NCBI GenBank assembly: GCA_018816605.1 | Contig: JAHIVS010000194.1 | Coordinates: forward strand, 1 to 6,622 | Direction: 5' to 3' | Source: Pseudomonadota bacterium | GTDB lineage: Bacteria; Desulfobacterota; Desulfobacteria; Desulfobacterales; Desulfobacteraceae | DNA length: 6,622 nucleotides | Shown: one piece after another, positions 1-6,622 of the stretch | Position numbering within the stretch: the stretch's first letter is position 1 | Layout of the letters: every line of letters begins with the position of its first letter | Translations under genes and position numbers: made by a program | The notes under the pieces: model-generated | What the model was told of the DNA's origin: nothing | The model's input: the letters and a program-made list of their open reading frames with translations, nothing else | The model's database searches: none

Positions 1-37
1 CCAATGTCAATTATCTTTTTTTTTTGTTCCCCAGGGG

Positions 38-688
38 CTATAAAAACAGCCCGGGTTTCATGGTGGTTTCCAGAAATTGACGCTGGTTCTCAAACGCATC
101 CTGGCCTGCAAAGGATTCAAGTCGAATGGCCTGACCAAAGGTGATATAAACCCTGGAAAAGGGTTTGGGCAGCATGAATCGATCCCATGAATTGAAAAAC
201 CAGGCGTGGTCGGCCGAGGTATAAAAGGGAATCACAACCGCGTCCGCATCCAGGGCCATCTTGATAACGCCTGCCTTAACCCTGCCCATGGGTCCCCTGG
301 GCCCGTCAAGGATGTGGGCGCCGAATCCGTGGGTTTTCAAATGGGAGATCATCTCTTCCATGGCCTGTTTCCCCCCATGGGAAGAGGATCCGCGCGGGGT
401 GTGCCAGCCGGTTCTGTTGGCCACGCCCGAAATAAGGTCTCCGTCCTTGCTTTGACTGATCATGAGCCCTGGGTTGAATTTGGAATAGGATTTAAAATGA
501 TGGATGGCTGAAAAAAACTGCTGGTGCCAGGCACACAAAAGAACGCGGGTTCCCTTCTTTCTGAGGTTACGCCAGGAATCCTCATTTACCACACAAAGCC
601 TGAAAGTCCTGCTGTAAACCCGAATAAAATAATAGGCAAACACAATAAAGGGCCGGGTATAAATTATAAATTTCAATCGTTTAAACAC
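38..688 (-). CDS. DUF374-type lysophospholipid acyltransferase family protein (LPLAT superfamily)
   Basis: This is a predicted membrane-associated acyltransferase of the LPLAT fold. Members transfer an acyl chain to a lysolipid, glycerol-phosphate or lipid A-type acceptor at the inner membrane; the substrate here is unknown. With a GTG start at 688 it has 216 residues, normal for the family. The N-terminus (about residues 5-25) is hydrophobic and aromatic with basic residues, like a membrane-docking helix. Visible motifs are CAWHQQFF (His about 55, the likely catalytic His), SQSKDGDLIS (about 78-87), the RGSSSHGG loop (about 99-106) and DGPRGPMG (about 128-135) followed by KAGVIKMA, all characteristic of DUF374. 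The start is a choice: a TTG at 703 would add five residues, but GGGGGA at 696-701 sits 7 nt before the GTG, the same spacing as at the preceding gene. No ATG occurs until residue 76. The stop is TAG at 38-40. It lies 80 bp after the DUF748 gene and is probably the last or a late gene of the operon. Family is confident, substrate is not. Confidence 0.88.
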   Translation of the reverse strand: MFKRLKFIIYTRPFIVFAYYFIRVYSRTFRLCVVNEDSWRNLRKKGTRVLLCAWHQQFFSAIHHFKSYSKFNPGLMISQSKDGDLISGVANRTGWHTPRGSSSHGGKQAMEEMISHLKTHGFGAHILDGPRGPMGRVKAGVIKMALDADAVVIPFYTSADHAWFFNSWDRFMLPKPFSRVYITFGQAIRLESFAGQDAFENQRQFLETTMKPGLFL

Positions 689-768
689 TGGTCTTTCCCC
701 CAATAAAAATACCCTGGCAACTTAACAAATATCCCGGGGAAAGCAACCTTATTTTTCCATGGGCCATC

Positions 769-3700
769 TCATTTGATTGAAAAATTAACCTTACCAAAGC
801 CTTGCTGATCCGCTTCGGATTCAAGTGCATCCGGATCAGAAAGGAAAAGCCTTGCCGGCTGGATCTTGGCTGTGGACAAAAGATAGGCCTGAATATTTTC
901 AGCCCTGTCCATGGCCAGCTTCTTTAAATCGTTTTCAGTGATATCCACATGGGTCACCAGCAATTTTTCCTTTTCCTGGATGCTGACCTCTTTTTCCCGA
1001 CCATCCTTGTCCATGGGTTTTAAAAAATCTGCCAGTTCATAGGCCGCCAGGATAGCCGATTCCCTTTCCCCTGGCAAACGTGTCACATCCCCCATAGAAA
1101 GGGTTTTCCTTTCAACCAGCTCTTGAACCCTTTCCGATTTCAAAAGGGCTTCGTATCGGCTTTCCCTAAGGATTTGACTGTCCTGGTTCCTGTCATAGGT
1201 TCCGATAATCACCAGCTTAAGCTCTTTTTTTTCCACCAGGATATGAACAAGCTGATCCAGTTTTTCAATTTGGTCCTCTTTTAGGACATCGCTGCCAAAC
1301 TCAAAATTGATAAAGCCAAGTTCCTCTCCCCCCTCAAATATGGCGCCCAGAAATTTAAAAGGAGCCGCTACCACCTTCATGATCAGGTTTCCAAAAACCC
1401 CAAAAATTGCAGAAGAAAAACTGAATTTCGGATCACCGATATCCCCGTTCACAGGCAAATTAAGGTCAATCTGATTTTTCGCATTTTTTAAAAGAGAAAT
1501 GGCAAGGGGCACAGGCAGGTTGGTGGCATCCTTGCTCTCCACTTTTTCTCCAAGGGTGAACTGGTCCAAAAAAAGCCGGTTCTGGGATTCCAGTTTGTTT
1601 CCGTCTATCTTATATTTCAAATTCAAAACCAGTTTTCCCTTTTCAATCTTATAGCCGATATATTTGGCAGCATAGGGAGAAAACCGGGGCAGCTCGATGT
1701 CCTTAAATGAAATATCCAGATCATAAAATTTTTTGGGGGTCAAGGGGCTGATGCGGCCTGAAATCTCCAGGGGAGAAGACTTGCCGTGCAGCCCCCTGAG
1801 CTGCATCTGGGCAATACTGCCATCCGATGAGGAAAGTCCCTTGATCTGACCTGCAATCTCTTTCATTTCTGCAGTCACATTGGGCCGGGTAAAATAATCT
1901 GTATACTCAATTATCCCGCCCTGGAGGGTCACATTGGAAATACCAATTTCAGGCAGCGACATTGCCTTTTGTTTATCCTTGGCCGAGGCCGTGCCCGGGT
2001 CGGAACCATCCTGCAGTTTTTCATCCTGAACCAAGATTTGTCTTAGGTTAATGTTTCCCTTGTCGGAGATAATGATCCGGGAATAAAAATCTGTAAGGGA
2101 GATCTCTTTAACGCTTACCTTCACCGGAAATAAGGAGACGTCCGTACCGGAAAAATAAAGGGAATTGCATTTAAAAAAAAGGGTGCCGGAACCTTTATCC
2201 AAGGATACAAAATCCGTGATGAACGCCTTTCCTTTAAACGTGAAGAAGGGAGCAGCCGCTGGCGGCTTTTGATTCATCTGAAGGGCGATATGGCCCTGGG
2301 CCTGGAAAAATCCCTTGGGAATTGCAATGTTCACCTGATCTGCAAAATAAGGCTCAAGGGAATGGATATCAATCTTATCCAAAAGAAGATCCAGGTCGGC
2401 TGAAAATGGGGATGGCAGCAGTGATCCCTTGATTTCAATCTTCCCGGATTTGTTCCATTTCATCTTGGCATCGATCTGGGTCTTTTGCCCGTCAAGGGAA
2501 TTAAACCCATTTGCCTGGATACGGATATCCGACAGGTCAACGGCGACAGGGACTTTTGCGCCGATATCGGAAAAGGCAAGGGAAAAGTTATCCATTGCCA
2601 GGGAGGAAAGACTGATCTGCCATGGAGGAGAATTGCCTTCCAGGTCAGGCATTACCGGTGGGCTCTGACCACTGGAACTGTTTTTTTCATCCGCCGCGTT
2701 TTTATGAACAGGTGCCTGGGTTTGCCCGGACACTAGATTCTTCACAAGATTGATGGAGGCATCTGCCTGACGCTTGAGCAGAATTCTGCCTTGGGAGGTG
2801 GTAATTTTCCCCAAATCCAGCCGTTTTTTTTCTGTATCCAGAACCGAGTCCATCAGAATCAGTTCCGGTATGATGACAGGCAGTTCCTTGTTGACCCGAT
2901 CCCAAAATCTGAAATCCGTGAAACGCAGTTGCTTGTTCTCAATCACTATGGCCAGATTGTCTCCGGTTTGTTTTAGCGAAAAGCCGGCATCTAAATGGGC
3001 CTGGCCTTCCTGGATATCAAAATTGATCAGATTTTCATAATAGGGGGCAAATTTTGGAATGCTCAGTTTTTCTAAACGCACCGTCCCCTCAATCCCCAGG
3101 GGGCCGGTTGAAAACCGCCCCTGGGTAGACAGGCTTTCATGGGCCTCTGTGTCCAGGGAAATGGCAAATTCACCCTGAACATCCTCTTTTGCCAGAAACT
3201 GTTTTAGCTTTATGGAAACAGGGGCCAAGGTGGTTTCAAAGGGTGTTTTACCCGATGCATCCGTAAAAAAAAGAACACCCTCCTTTATTTCCCCTGAATC
3301 CAGTTGAAATACCATGTCCGTGTTTTGTTCAGAAGACACCTTTTTTTCAGAGTCTTCTTCGCCCGGCAGATACTTGAGAAGATTCAGGTTGCCGTCTGCA
3401 TCCCGGCTCAAATGAAGTTTCGGGGATAAAATTTTCAATCCGGAAACCCTGATTTTTTTTTCCAGAATAGCCGAAGGGTCAATGGTAAAGCTGATATGGG
3501 GTGCATTTAAAATCGGGGTATGATCCATGTCCCGGATATCGATATTGGATAGGCCTGCAGATCCTTTTAAAACCAGAGACGGTTTTTCCCCGGTCTGGGA
3601 ATAGGCCATGGAAAGGTCAAAAAAAGTTTCCGCATGATTCACCAGAAGGGATTTGGGCAGGGGCAGATACGAAAGATAGTTTAAAAAATCGATGGGGCCT

Positions 3701-4386
3701 GTCTTGAGGGTCAGCAGGGTATCCCGGGCAGCAGAAAACGGCAGACTCTCAAGCCCGATCTTAATCTTTGCCTTGTTCAATAAAAAATCAGCCTCCCCAA
3801 GAACCCGGGTATCCCTGTCCTTTTCCATGGTACTCAAAAAAGGCAGGTCCAGGTTCAGGTTTTCAATGTAATGGTCCTTTTCCCGGATCTGATCTGAAAA
3901 AATAATGTTACCATTGGAAATGTTTCCATTGGAAAGTTTCAACCCAAAAATTTTCTGATCCGCCTGATCGGTCTGGGGCGCGGCCCTGGTTTCTTCTTCT
4001 GATGGAGCCATCAGATCTGAAATATTAAAGGTATTGTCCTTTTTTAATACCAGGTTCACAACCGGGGAATCCATCTCAAACCGGGTGCAAACAGGCGAAA
4101 GTTTAAACAGGGAGGCAATGGAAAAATCAATAAACAGAGCGCCGACCGATACGAATGAGTCTCCGGTTTCTTCTTTTATGGAAATCTTCTTGGCAAGAAG
4201 TGTCAGGGAGAAGGGATTGGTAGAAATAGACTCTACCGCGACCCGTCTGCCCATAAAATCGCCCCATCCCTTGATGAATGCTTTTTCCCCGACCCAAGGG
4301 ACCAGAAAAAATCCTGTAAGGGTATACAATACCAGGATGGTCGTAAAAACACCGAGGATTTTTTTTATGTGAACGGGTTCTGTCAT
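769..4386 (-). CDS. Large DUF748/AsmA-like inner-membrane-anchored periplasmic protein
   Basis: This is a 1205-residue protein of the DUF748 family, related to AsmA/YhdP/TamB-like proteins that form long beta-rich grooves and are implicated in phospholipid traffic between inner and outer membranes. A short cytoplasmic N-terminus leads into one transmembrane helix (about residues 10-32), so the rest should be periplasmic. The body is beta-rich, with four similar modules separated by polar linkers (about 126-145, 342-357, 553-589, 787-809). Each module has an N-x-N-L/I-x-x-L segment before the linker, then an x-G-x-I/L-x-F-x-D strand, then a segment like FSPYAAKYIGYKIEKGKL. The family signature NLPVPLAISLLKNA (about 956-969), DLNLPVNGDIGDP (about 974-986) and KVVAAPFKFLGAIF (about 1004-1017) precedes an OmpA-like tail (FEFGSD at about 1028; DLKKLAMDRAENIQAYL at about 1153-1169). 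An in-frame TTG lies at 4425 inside ubiD, but the ATG at 4386 has GGGGGAG 7 nt upstream, so I prefer it. It is 25 bp downstream of ubiD. The lipid-transport role is inferred from relatives. Confidence 0.93.
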   Translation of the reverse strand: MTEPVHIKKILGVFTTILVLYTLTGFFLVPWVGEKAFIKGWGDFMGRRVAVESISTNPFSLTLLAKKISIKEETGDSFVSVGALFIDFSIASLFKLSPVCTRFEMDSPVVNLVLKKDNTFNISDLMAPSEEETRAAPQTDQADQKIFGLKLSNGNISNGNIIFSDQIREKDHYIENLNLDLPFLSTMEKDRDTRVLGEADFLLNKAKIKIGLESLPFSAARDTLLTLKTGPIDFLNYLSYLPLPKSLLVNHAETFFDLSMAYSQTGEKPSLVLKGSAGLSNIDIRDMDHTPILNAPHISFTIDPSAILEKKIRVSGLKILSPKLHLSRDADGNLNLLKYLPGEEDSEKKVSSEQNTDMVFQLDSGEIKEGVLFFTDASGKTPFETTLAPVSIKLKQFLAKEDVQGEFAISLDTEAHESLSTQGRFSTGPLGIEGTVRLEKLSIPKFAPYYENLINFDIQEGQAHLDAGFSLKQTGDNLAIVIENKQLRFTDFRFWDRVNKELPVIIPELILMDSVLDTEKKRLDLGKITTSQGRILLKRQADASINLVKNLVSGQTQAPVHKNAADEKNSSSGQSPPVMPDLEGNSPPWQISLSSLAMDNFSLAFSDIGAKVPVAVDLSDIRIQANGFNSLDGQKTQIDAKMKWNKSGKIEIKGSLLPSPFSADLDLLLDKIDIHSLEPYFADQVNIAIPKGFFQAQGHIALQMNQKPPAAAPFFTFKGKAFITDFVSLDKGSGTLFFKCNSLYFSGTDVSLFPVKVSVKEISLTDFYSRIIISDKGNINLRQILVQDEKLQDGSDPGTASAKDKQKAMSLPEIGISNVTLQGGIIEYTDYFTRPNVTAEMKEIAGQIKGLSSSDGSIAQMQLRGLHGKSSPLEISGRISPLTPKKFYDLDISFKDIELPRFSPYAAKYIGYKIEKGKLVLNLKYKIDGNKLESQNRLFLDQFTLGEKVESKDATNLPVPLAISLLKNAKNQIDLNLPVNGDIGDPKFSFSSAIFGVFGNLIMKVVAAPFKFLGAIFEGGEELGFINFEFGSDVLKEDQIEKLDQLVHILVEKKELKLVIIGTYDRNQDSQILRESRYEALLKSERVQELVERKTLSMGDVTRLPGERESAILAAYELADFLKPMDKDGREKEVSIQEKEKLLVTHVDITENDLKKLAMDRAENIQAYLLSTAKIQPARLFLSDPDALESEADQQGFGKVNFSIK
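3906..3935 (-). repeat. 15-bp in-frame tandem duplication within the DUF748 gene
   Basis: On the plus strand TGTTACCATTGGAAA (3906-3920) is followed directly by TGTTTCCATTGGAAA (3921-3935), with 14 of 15 bases identical. On the coding strand it encodes the repeated peptide SNGNISNGNI just before the first IIFSD strand. The unit is a multiple of three, so the frame is kept. It looks like a small recent duplication in a surface loop. Confidence 0.75.
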
Positions 4387-4393
4387 GGATATT

Positions 4394-4400
4394 CTCCCCC
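4394..4400 (-). promoter_or_regulatory. Ribosome binding site deciding the start of the DUF748 gene
   Basis: The minus strand reads GGGGGAG here, 7 nt before the ATG at 4386-4384. It falls within the 25-bp gap after the ubiD stop. It favours the ATG over the TTG at 4425, which would overlap ubiD and add 13 residues ahead of the membrane helix. Confidence 0.7.
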
Positions 4401-4411
4401 ATAAGGAACGG

Positions 4412-6244
4412 TTAAATAATGCCAAACAGCGGGCCGCCTATTTGACCAAGACGCTTCACCCCGTCGGCGATGTCCGGATCCGGTACCAGAGGCGGGGAAT
4501 GGAAGGGTTTGATCCGGGCATCAATGATCAGCGGTTCCCGGCACTCCCAGTGCTTGAACCTGAATTTTTCATCCACCCCGTAAACATCATGGGAGGGATT
4601 GGATCTCAAAAATGTGACCCACAAAAAGTTGGCAAAGGTTTTTCTTGCAAACCCAGCGTCATCCACCACCACAAACAGGGGAAGAGCGGTCAGATCCTCC
4701 CGGGTCTGCAATTGTTTTTTAAGGCCGGTGATCTGTTTTTTTGCCAGAGCGTATGTGCGAAATTGGGGGCCTTGCACCACCACCATGCCGGGCCCTGCAA
4801 ACCCGGGATCTGAAAAACCATCTGCAAGGCAAAACCCTTCCGGGAAACGGGTGGCAAGAACTCTTTTTTTCGGGCCTGCGGCAGCCACCACCAGCTTGGA
4901 TCCCGAATTGATTTGTGCCGTTGCGTAATCCAGGGTGTCCATGGTGGTGCGGGTAAAAAAATGAAGGTCGGAAGACAAATCCACCCGTTCCAGCAGGTGA
5001 ACAAAAAAAGAGTGTTCATCATTTACATTCAACCCGGGGTTGTCCTCATGGGCGCAGATGAACAGATATTTTGCCAAAGAGAGCTGCCCGGTTCCCAAAA
5101 TGGCGCTGGCATGGGTGAGAAGCTCCCTGGGAGCCCTTTTTTCATAGGGCAGATACCGTTCATGGGCCTTGGCCAGCAGCAGGGGGTGGACCCCTGCCTC
5201 ATCAACGGCATTGACGGCCGTCACCCCTGGAAGGGTATCACTAATGGCCGTTCGGGTGATCTCATGGATGAGTCTGCCGAAGTTGGAATCCTCCTGGGGG
5301 GGGCGTCCCACCACGGTAAAGGGGAAAATGGCCCCGGGTCTGTGCCAGACCGACTCCACCCGCAGATAGGGATAGTCATGCTCAAGGGAGTAGTAGCCCA
5401 GGTGGTCCCCAAAGGGACCCTCGGGCTTGGTTTTGTTGGGCACGATCGTGCCGGTGATACAAAAATCGGCATCATTGGAGATGAAAAATTTGTTTTTGGT
5501 GGTGTAGCGAAAATTTCGTCCTGCCAGGGCTCCGGCAAAGGCGATTTCCGGAACCCCTTCGGGCAGCGGCATAACAGCTGCCAGGGTATGGGCCGGCGGA
5601 CCGCCGATAAAAATGGAGACCCGCAGCGGAATCTTCTGCTCAAGGGCTTTTTTATGGTGGATCCCGATCCCCCGGTGAAGCTGGTAATGCAGTCCTAGTT
5701 CCCGGTTGGGTTCATAGGCGTTCCCAGACATCTGGACCCGGTACATCCCCAGATTGGATTTAAAAACAGAATCATTGTCAGGATCCTTTGAAAAAACCTG
5801 GGGCAGAAGGACAAAGGCCCCTCCGTCCCCTGGCCAGCAGCGGATCATTGGCAGTTGATCAATTTGTGTCCGGTGCTTCAACACCGGGGCTCCGGCAGTT
5901 TGAATCGGCAGGGCATGAACCAGGGCCTTTAAGGCCCCAAACGCTTTTCCCGGTGATCTGACAAAACTTCCGGGGTCTGATCTGAGATCCACCAGGGCTG
6001 TGACCTGCCTGAGCTGGGGCTCAAATATTTTCAGGGTGCGTTCATAGGTACCGAAGAGATTGGACAGGGCCGGGAACCCTGCATTCTTGACATTGGTGAA
6101 CAGCAGGGCAGGCCCCTTTGCCTGGTGCACCTGCCGGGTGATTTCCGCCATTTCAAGATGGGGATCCACTGCCTGGGAAATGTGGATCAGTTCACCCTGT
6201 TTTTCCAGGAATCGGACGGTTTCCCTTAAACTTGTAACTCTCAT
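4412..6244 (-). CDS. ubiD: UbiD-family prenylated-FMN-dependent decarboxylase, long form (probable menaquinone-type)
   Basis: This is a 610-residue UbiD-family enzyme. The family uses prenylated FMN, made by a UbiX flavin prenyltransferase, and a divalent metal to decarboxylate or carboxylate aromatic and alpha,beta-unsaturated acids; it is cytosolic. Expected active-site positions are present: NLGMYR (Asn164, Arg169), LHRG (His190, Arg191), PEIAFAG (Glu233), and PEGPFGDHLGYY with the acidic pair Glu275 and Asp280. VVGRPP (about 311-316) and the C-terminal FVVVDDAGFARKTFANFLW (about 524-542) also match. It therefore looks catalytically intact. E. coli UbiD has about 500 residues; this size and the extra segment around residues 365-460 resemble the longer UbiD forms known in Helicobacter and Bacteroidetes and annotated as menaquinone biosynthesis decarboxylases. 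A role in the late futalosine-type menaquinone route is thus the best guess, but other UbiD substrates, including aromatic acids, are possible. No UbiX is in the window. ATG at 6244 overlaps the TGA of the preceding frame (ATGA), suggesting translational coupling. Stop is TAA at 4412-4414. Confidence 0.93.
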   Translation of the reverse strand: MRVTSLRETVRFLEKQGELIHISQAVDPHLEMAEITRQVHQAKGPALLFTNVKNAGFPALSNLFGTYERTLKIFEPQLRQVTALVDLRSDPGSFVRSPGKAFGALKALVHALPIQTAGAPVLKHRTQIDQLPMIRCWPGDGGAFVLLPQVFSKDPDNDSVFKSNLGMYRVQMSGNAYEPNRELGLHYQLHRGIGIHHKKALEQKIPLRVSIFIGGPPAHTLAAVMPLPEGVPEIAFAGALAGRNFRYTTKNKFFISNDADFCITGTIVPNKTKPEGPFGDHLGYYSLEHDYPYLRVESVWHRPGAIFPFTVVGRPPQEDSNFGRLIHEITRTAISDTLPGVTAVNAVDEAGVHPLLLAKAHERYLPYEKRAPRELLTHASAILGTGQLSLAKYLFICAHEDNPGLNVNDEHSFFVHLLERVDLSSDLHFFTRTTMDTLDYATAQINSGSKLVVAAAGPKKRVLATRFPEGFCLADGFSDPGFAGPGMVVVQGPQFRTYALAKKQITGLKKQLQTREDLTALPLFVVVDDAGFARKTFANFLWVTFLRSNPSHDVYGVDEKFRFKHWECREPLIIDARIKPFHSPPLVPDPDIADGVKRLGQIGGPLFGII

Positions 6245-6615
6245 AATTGGACGATCTCCCTGGAACCGAACCCTTTGCTATTGTCCATGTAATAGACCGC
6301 ATCGGCTTGAAAACAATAAAGGGCGGCATTAAATTTTGATGCAAATAAACCCAATACATCCCTGGTATTGTCCATGATCTTAAAATGGCTGCAATAGTGT
6401 TTTGCCACTGCCATTGATCCTGCATTCAAAGATGCTTTTACAATGGTTCCCGCCATCTGGATACCGGCAAGCTTGTTAAAATCGGCATGATCCTGAAAAA
6501 TAGAAGTCATTTTTATCTTCGACACAACGTCCTTCTCTAATGGACCCACTCCGCCAAAAGAACTGCTCCAGTCTACTACTAACACCCGGCCATTAGGACG
6601 CAAAATCCTTTTAGC
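6241..6615 (-). CDS. Methyltransferase-like reading frame, apparently interrupted or truncated at its N-terminus
   Basis: The open frame begins after a TAG at 6616-6618 and runs to a TGA at 6241-6243 that overlaps the ubiD ATG. The first possible start is a TTG at 6603, giving 120 residues. Its beginning, AKRILRPNGRVLVVDW followed by SSSFGGVGP, resembles the region after motif III of class I SAM-dependent methyltransferases (the usual AxRVLKPGGxLLVVDW pattern). The SAM-binding glycine loop should lie about 80-100 residues upstream, so a start at TTG 6603 would leave no cofactor site. Either the window edge cuts a longer gene carrying an in-frame TAG (nonsense mutation, recoding or sequencing error), or this is a remnant. 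After about residue 40 (from the Ala codon at 6613-6615) the sequence, including AGSMAVAKHYCSHFKIMDN and ADAVYYMDNSKGFG, is not one I recognise. Codon content still looks coding, and the exact ATGA junction argues that the 3' end is a genuine gene end. GC is about 43% by hand count, below ubiD. A quinone or precursor methyltransferase is possible from context only. Confidence 0.6.
   Translation of the reverse strand, partial: AKRILRPNGRVLVVDWSSSFGGVGPLEKDVVSKIKMTSIFQDHADFNKLAGIQMAGTIVKASLNAGSMAVAKHYCSHFKIMDNTRDVLGLFASKFNAALYCFQADAVYYMDNSKGFGSREIVQL
6254..6260 (-). promoter_or_regulatory. Ribosome binding site of ubiD, inside the preceding reading frame
   Basis: The minus strand reads GGGAGAT, with 9 nt between it and the ubiD ATG at 6244. 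It lies within the last codons of the upstream frame. Together with the ATGA overlap it supports the chosen ubiD start and coupled translation. Confidence 0.6.
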
Positions 6616-6622
6616 CTATAAA

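Noticed and set aside
5..10. A TTGACA hexamer on the minus strand, like a -35 box pointing out of the window.
   Set aside because: The -10 region would lie beyond position 1, so a single hexamer cannot be judged.
1..37. Possible terminator after the acyltransferase gene: CCCCTGGGG and a run of ten T on the plus strand (16-25).
   Set aside because: The palindrome has a one-base loop, too small to form a hairpin, and on the transcribed strand it is followed by A rather than T, so it is not an intrinsic terminator.
704..768. The gap between the DUF748 and acyltransferase genes as a promoter or small gene.
   Set aside because: The 65 bp hold only a three-codon ATG frame, and I see no paired -35/-10 elements or stem-loop.
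4387..4425. A TTG start at 4425 for the DUF748 gene, overlapping ubiD.
   Set aside because: The ATG at 4386 has a strong ribosome site at 7 nt, and the extra 13 residues add nothing recognisable.
4385..4813. A 142-codon plus-strand frame across the end of ubiD.
   Set aside because: It is antisense to the conserved UbiD C-terminus and has no family resemblance.
4913..5698. A 261-codon open frame on the plus strand, antisense to ubiD.
   Set aside because: It lies wholly opposite a strongly supported UbiD with intact active-site motifs. Its translation is Gly-rich without recognisable domains, which is typical of an antisense shadow of a GC-biased gene.
6380..6470. A frameshift inside the methyltransferase-like frame, where another minus frame reads NHCKSIFECRIN, faintly like the HYG-x-IF ending of these enzymes.
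   Set aside because: Only a few residues match, the alternative frame ends 20 or so codons later, and the annotated frame ends in a clean ATGA junction with ubiD. The match may be chance.

Overview
The window is a compact block of four genes that all read on the minus strand. It has no RNA gene, mobile element, CRISPR array or long non-coding stretch. In transcription order (from high to low coordinates) the genes are: an open frame that resembles the C-terminal part of a class I SAM-dependent methyltransferase (6241-6615), a long-form UbiD-family decarboxylase (4412-6244), a very large membrane-anchored DUF748/AsmA-like protein (769-4386), and a DUF374-type lysophospholipid acyltransferase (38-688). 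The spacing looks like an operon. There is a 4-bp ATGA stop/start overlap between the first two genes, then 25 bp, then about 80 bp. No convincing promoter or terminator lies between any of them.

The gene content fits a Gram-negative, anaerobic, menaquinone-using bacterium. The mixed base composition and the combination of DUF748, DUF374 and long UbiD suggest Desulfobacterota (a Desulfobacterales-like sulfate reducer). This is an inference from protein flavour, not from a marker gene. Two of the genes belong to envelope lipid biology: DUF748/AsmA-like proteins are related to proteins implicated in moving phospholipid across the periplasm, and DUF374 is an LPLAT-fold acyltransferase. UbiD, with or without the methyltransferase-like frame, suggests a late quinone-ring step. 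The common theme would be the cell envelope and its lipids, but the sequence does not prove that they act together.

The strangest spot is the right edge. A methyltransferase-like reading frame is interrupted by an in-frame TAG at 6616-6618, immediately upstream of the conserved AKRILRPNGRVLVVDW stretch. The downstream half of that frame carries a tail I do not recognise. The large DUF748 protein also shows a clear four-fold internal repeat with a period of roughly 210-230 residues. I do not see strong evidence for a wholly new multi-gene system in these 6.6 kb.
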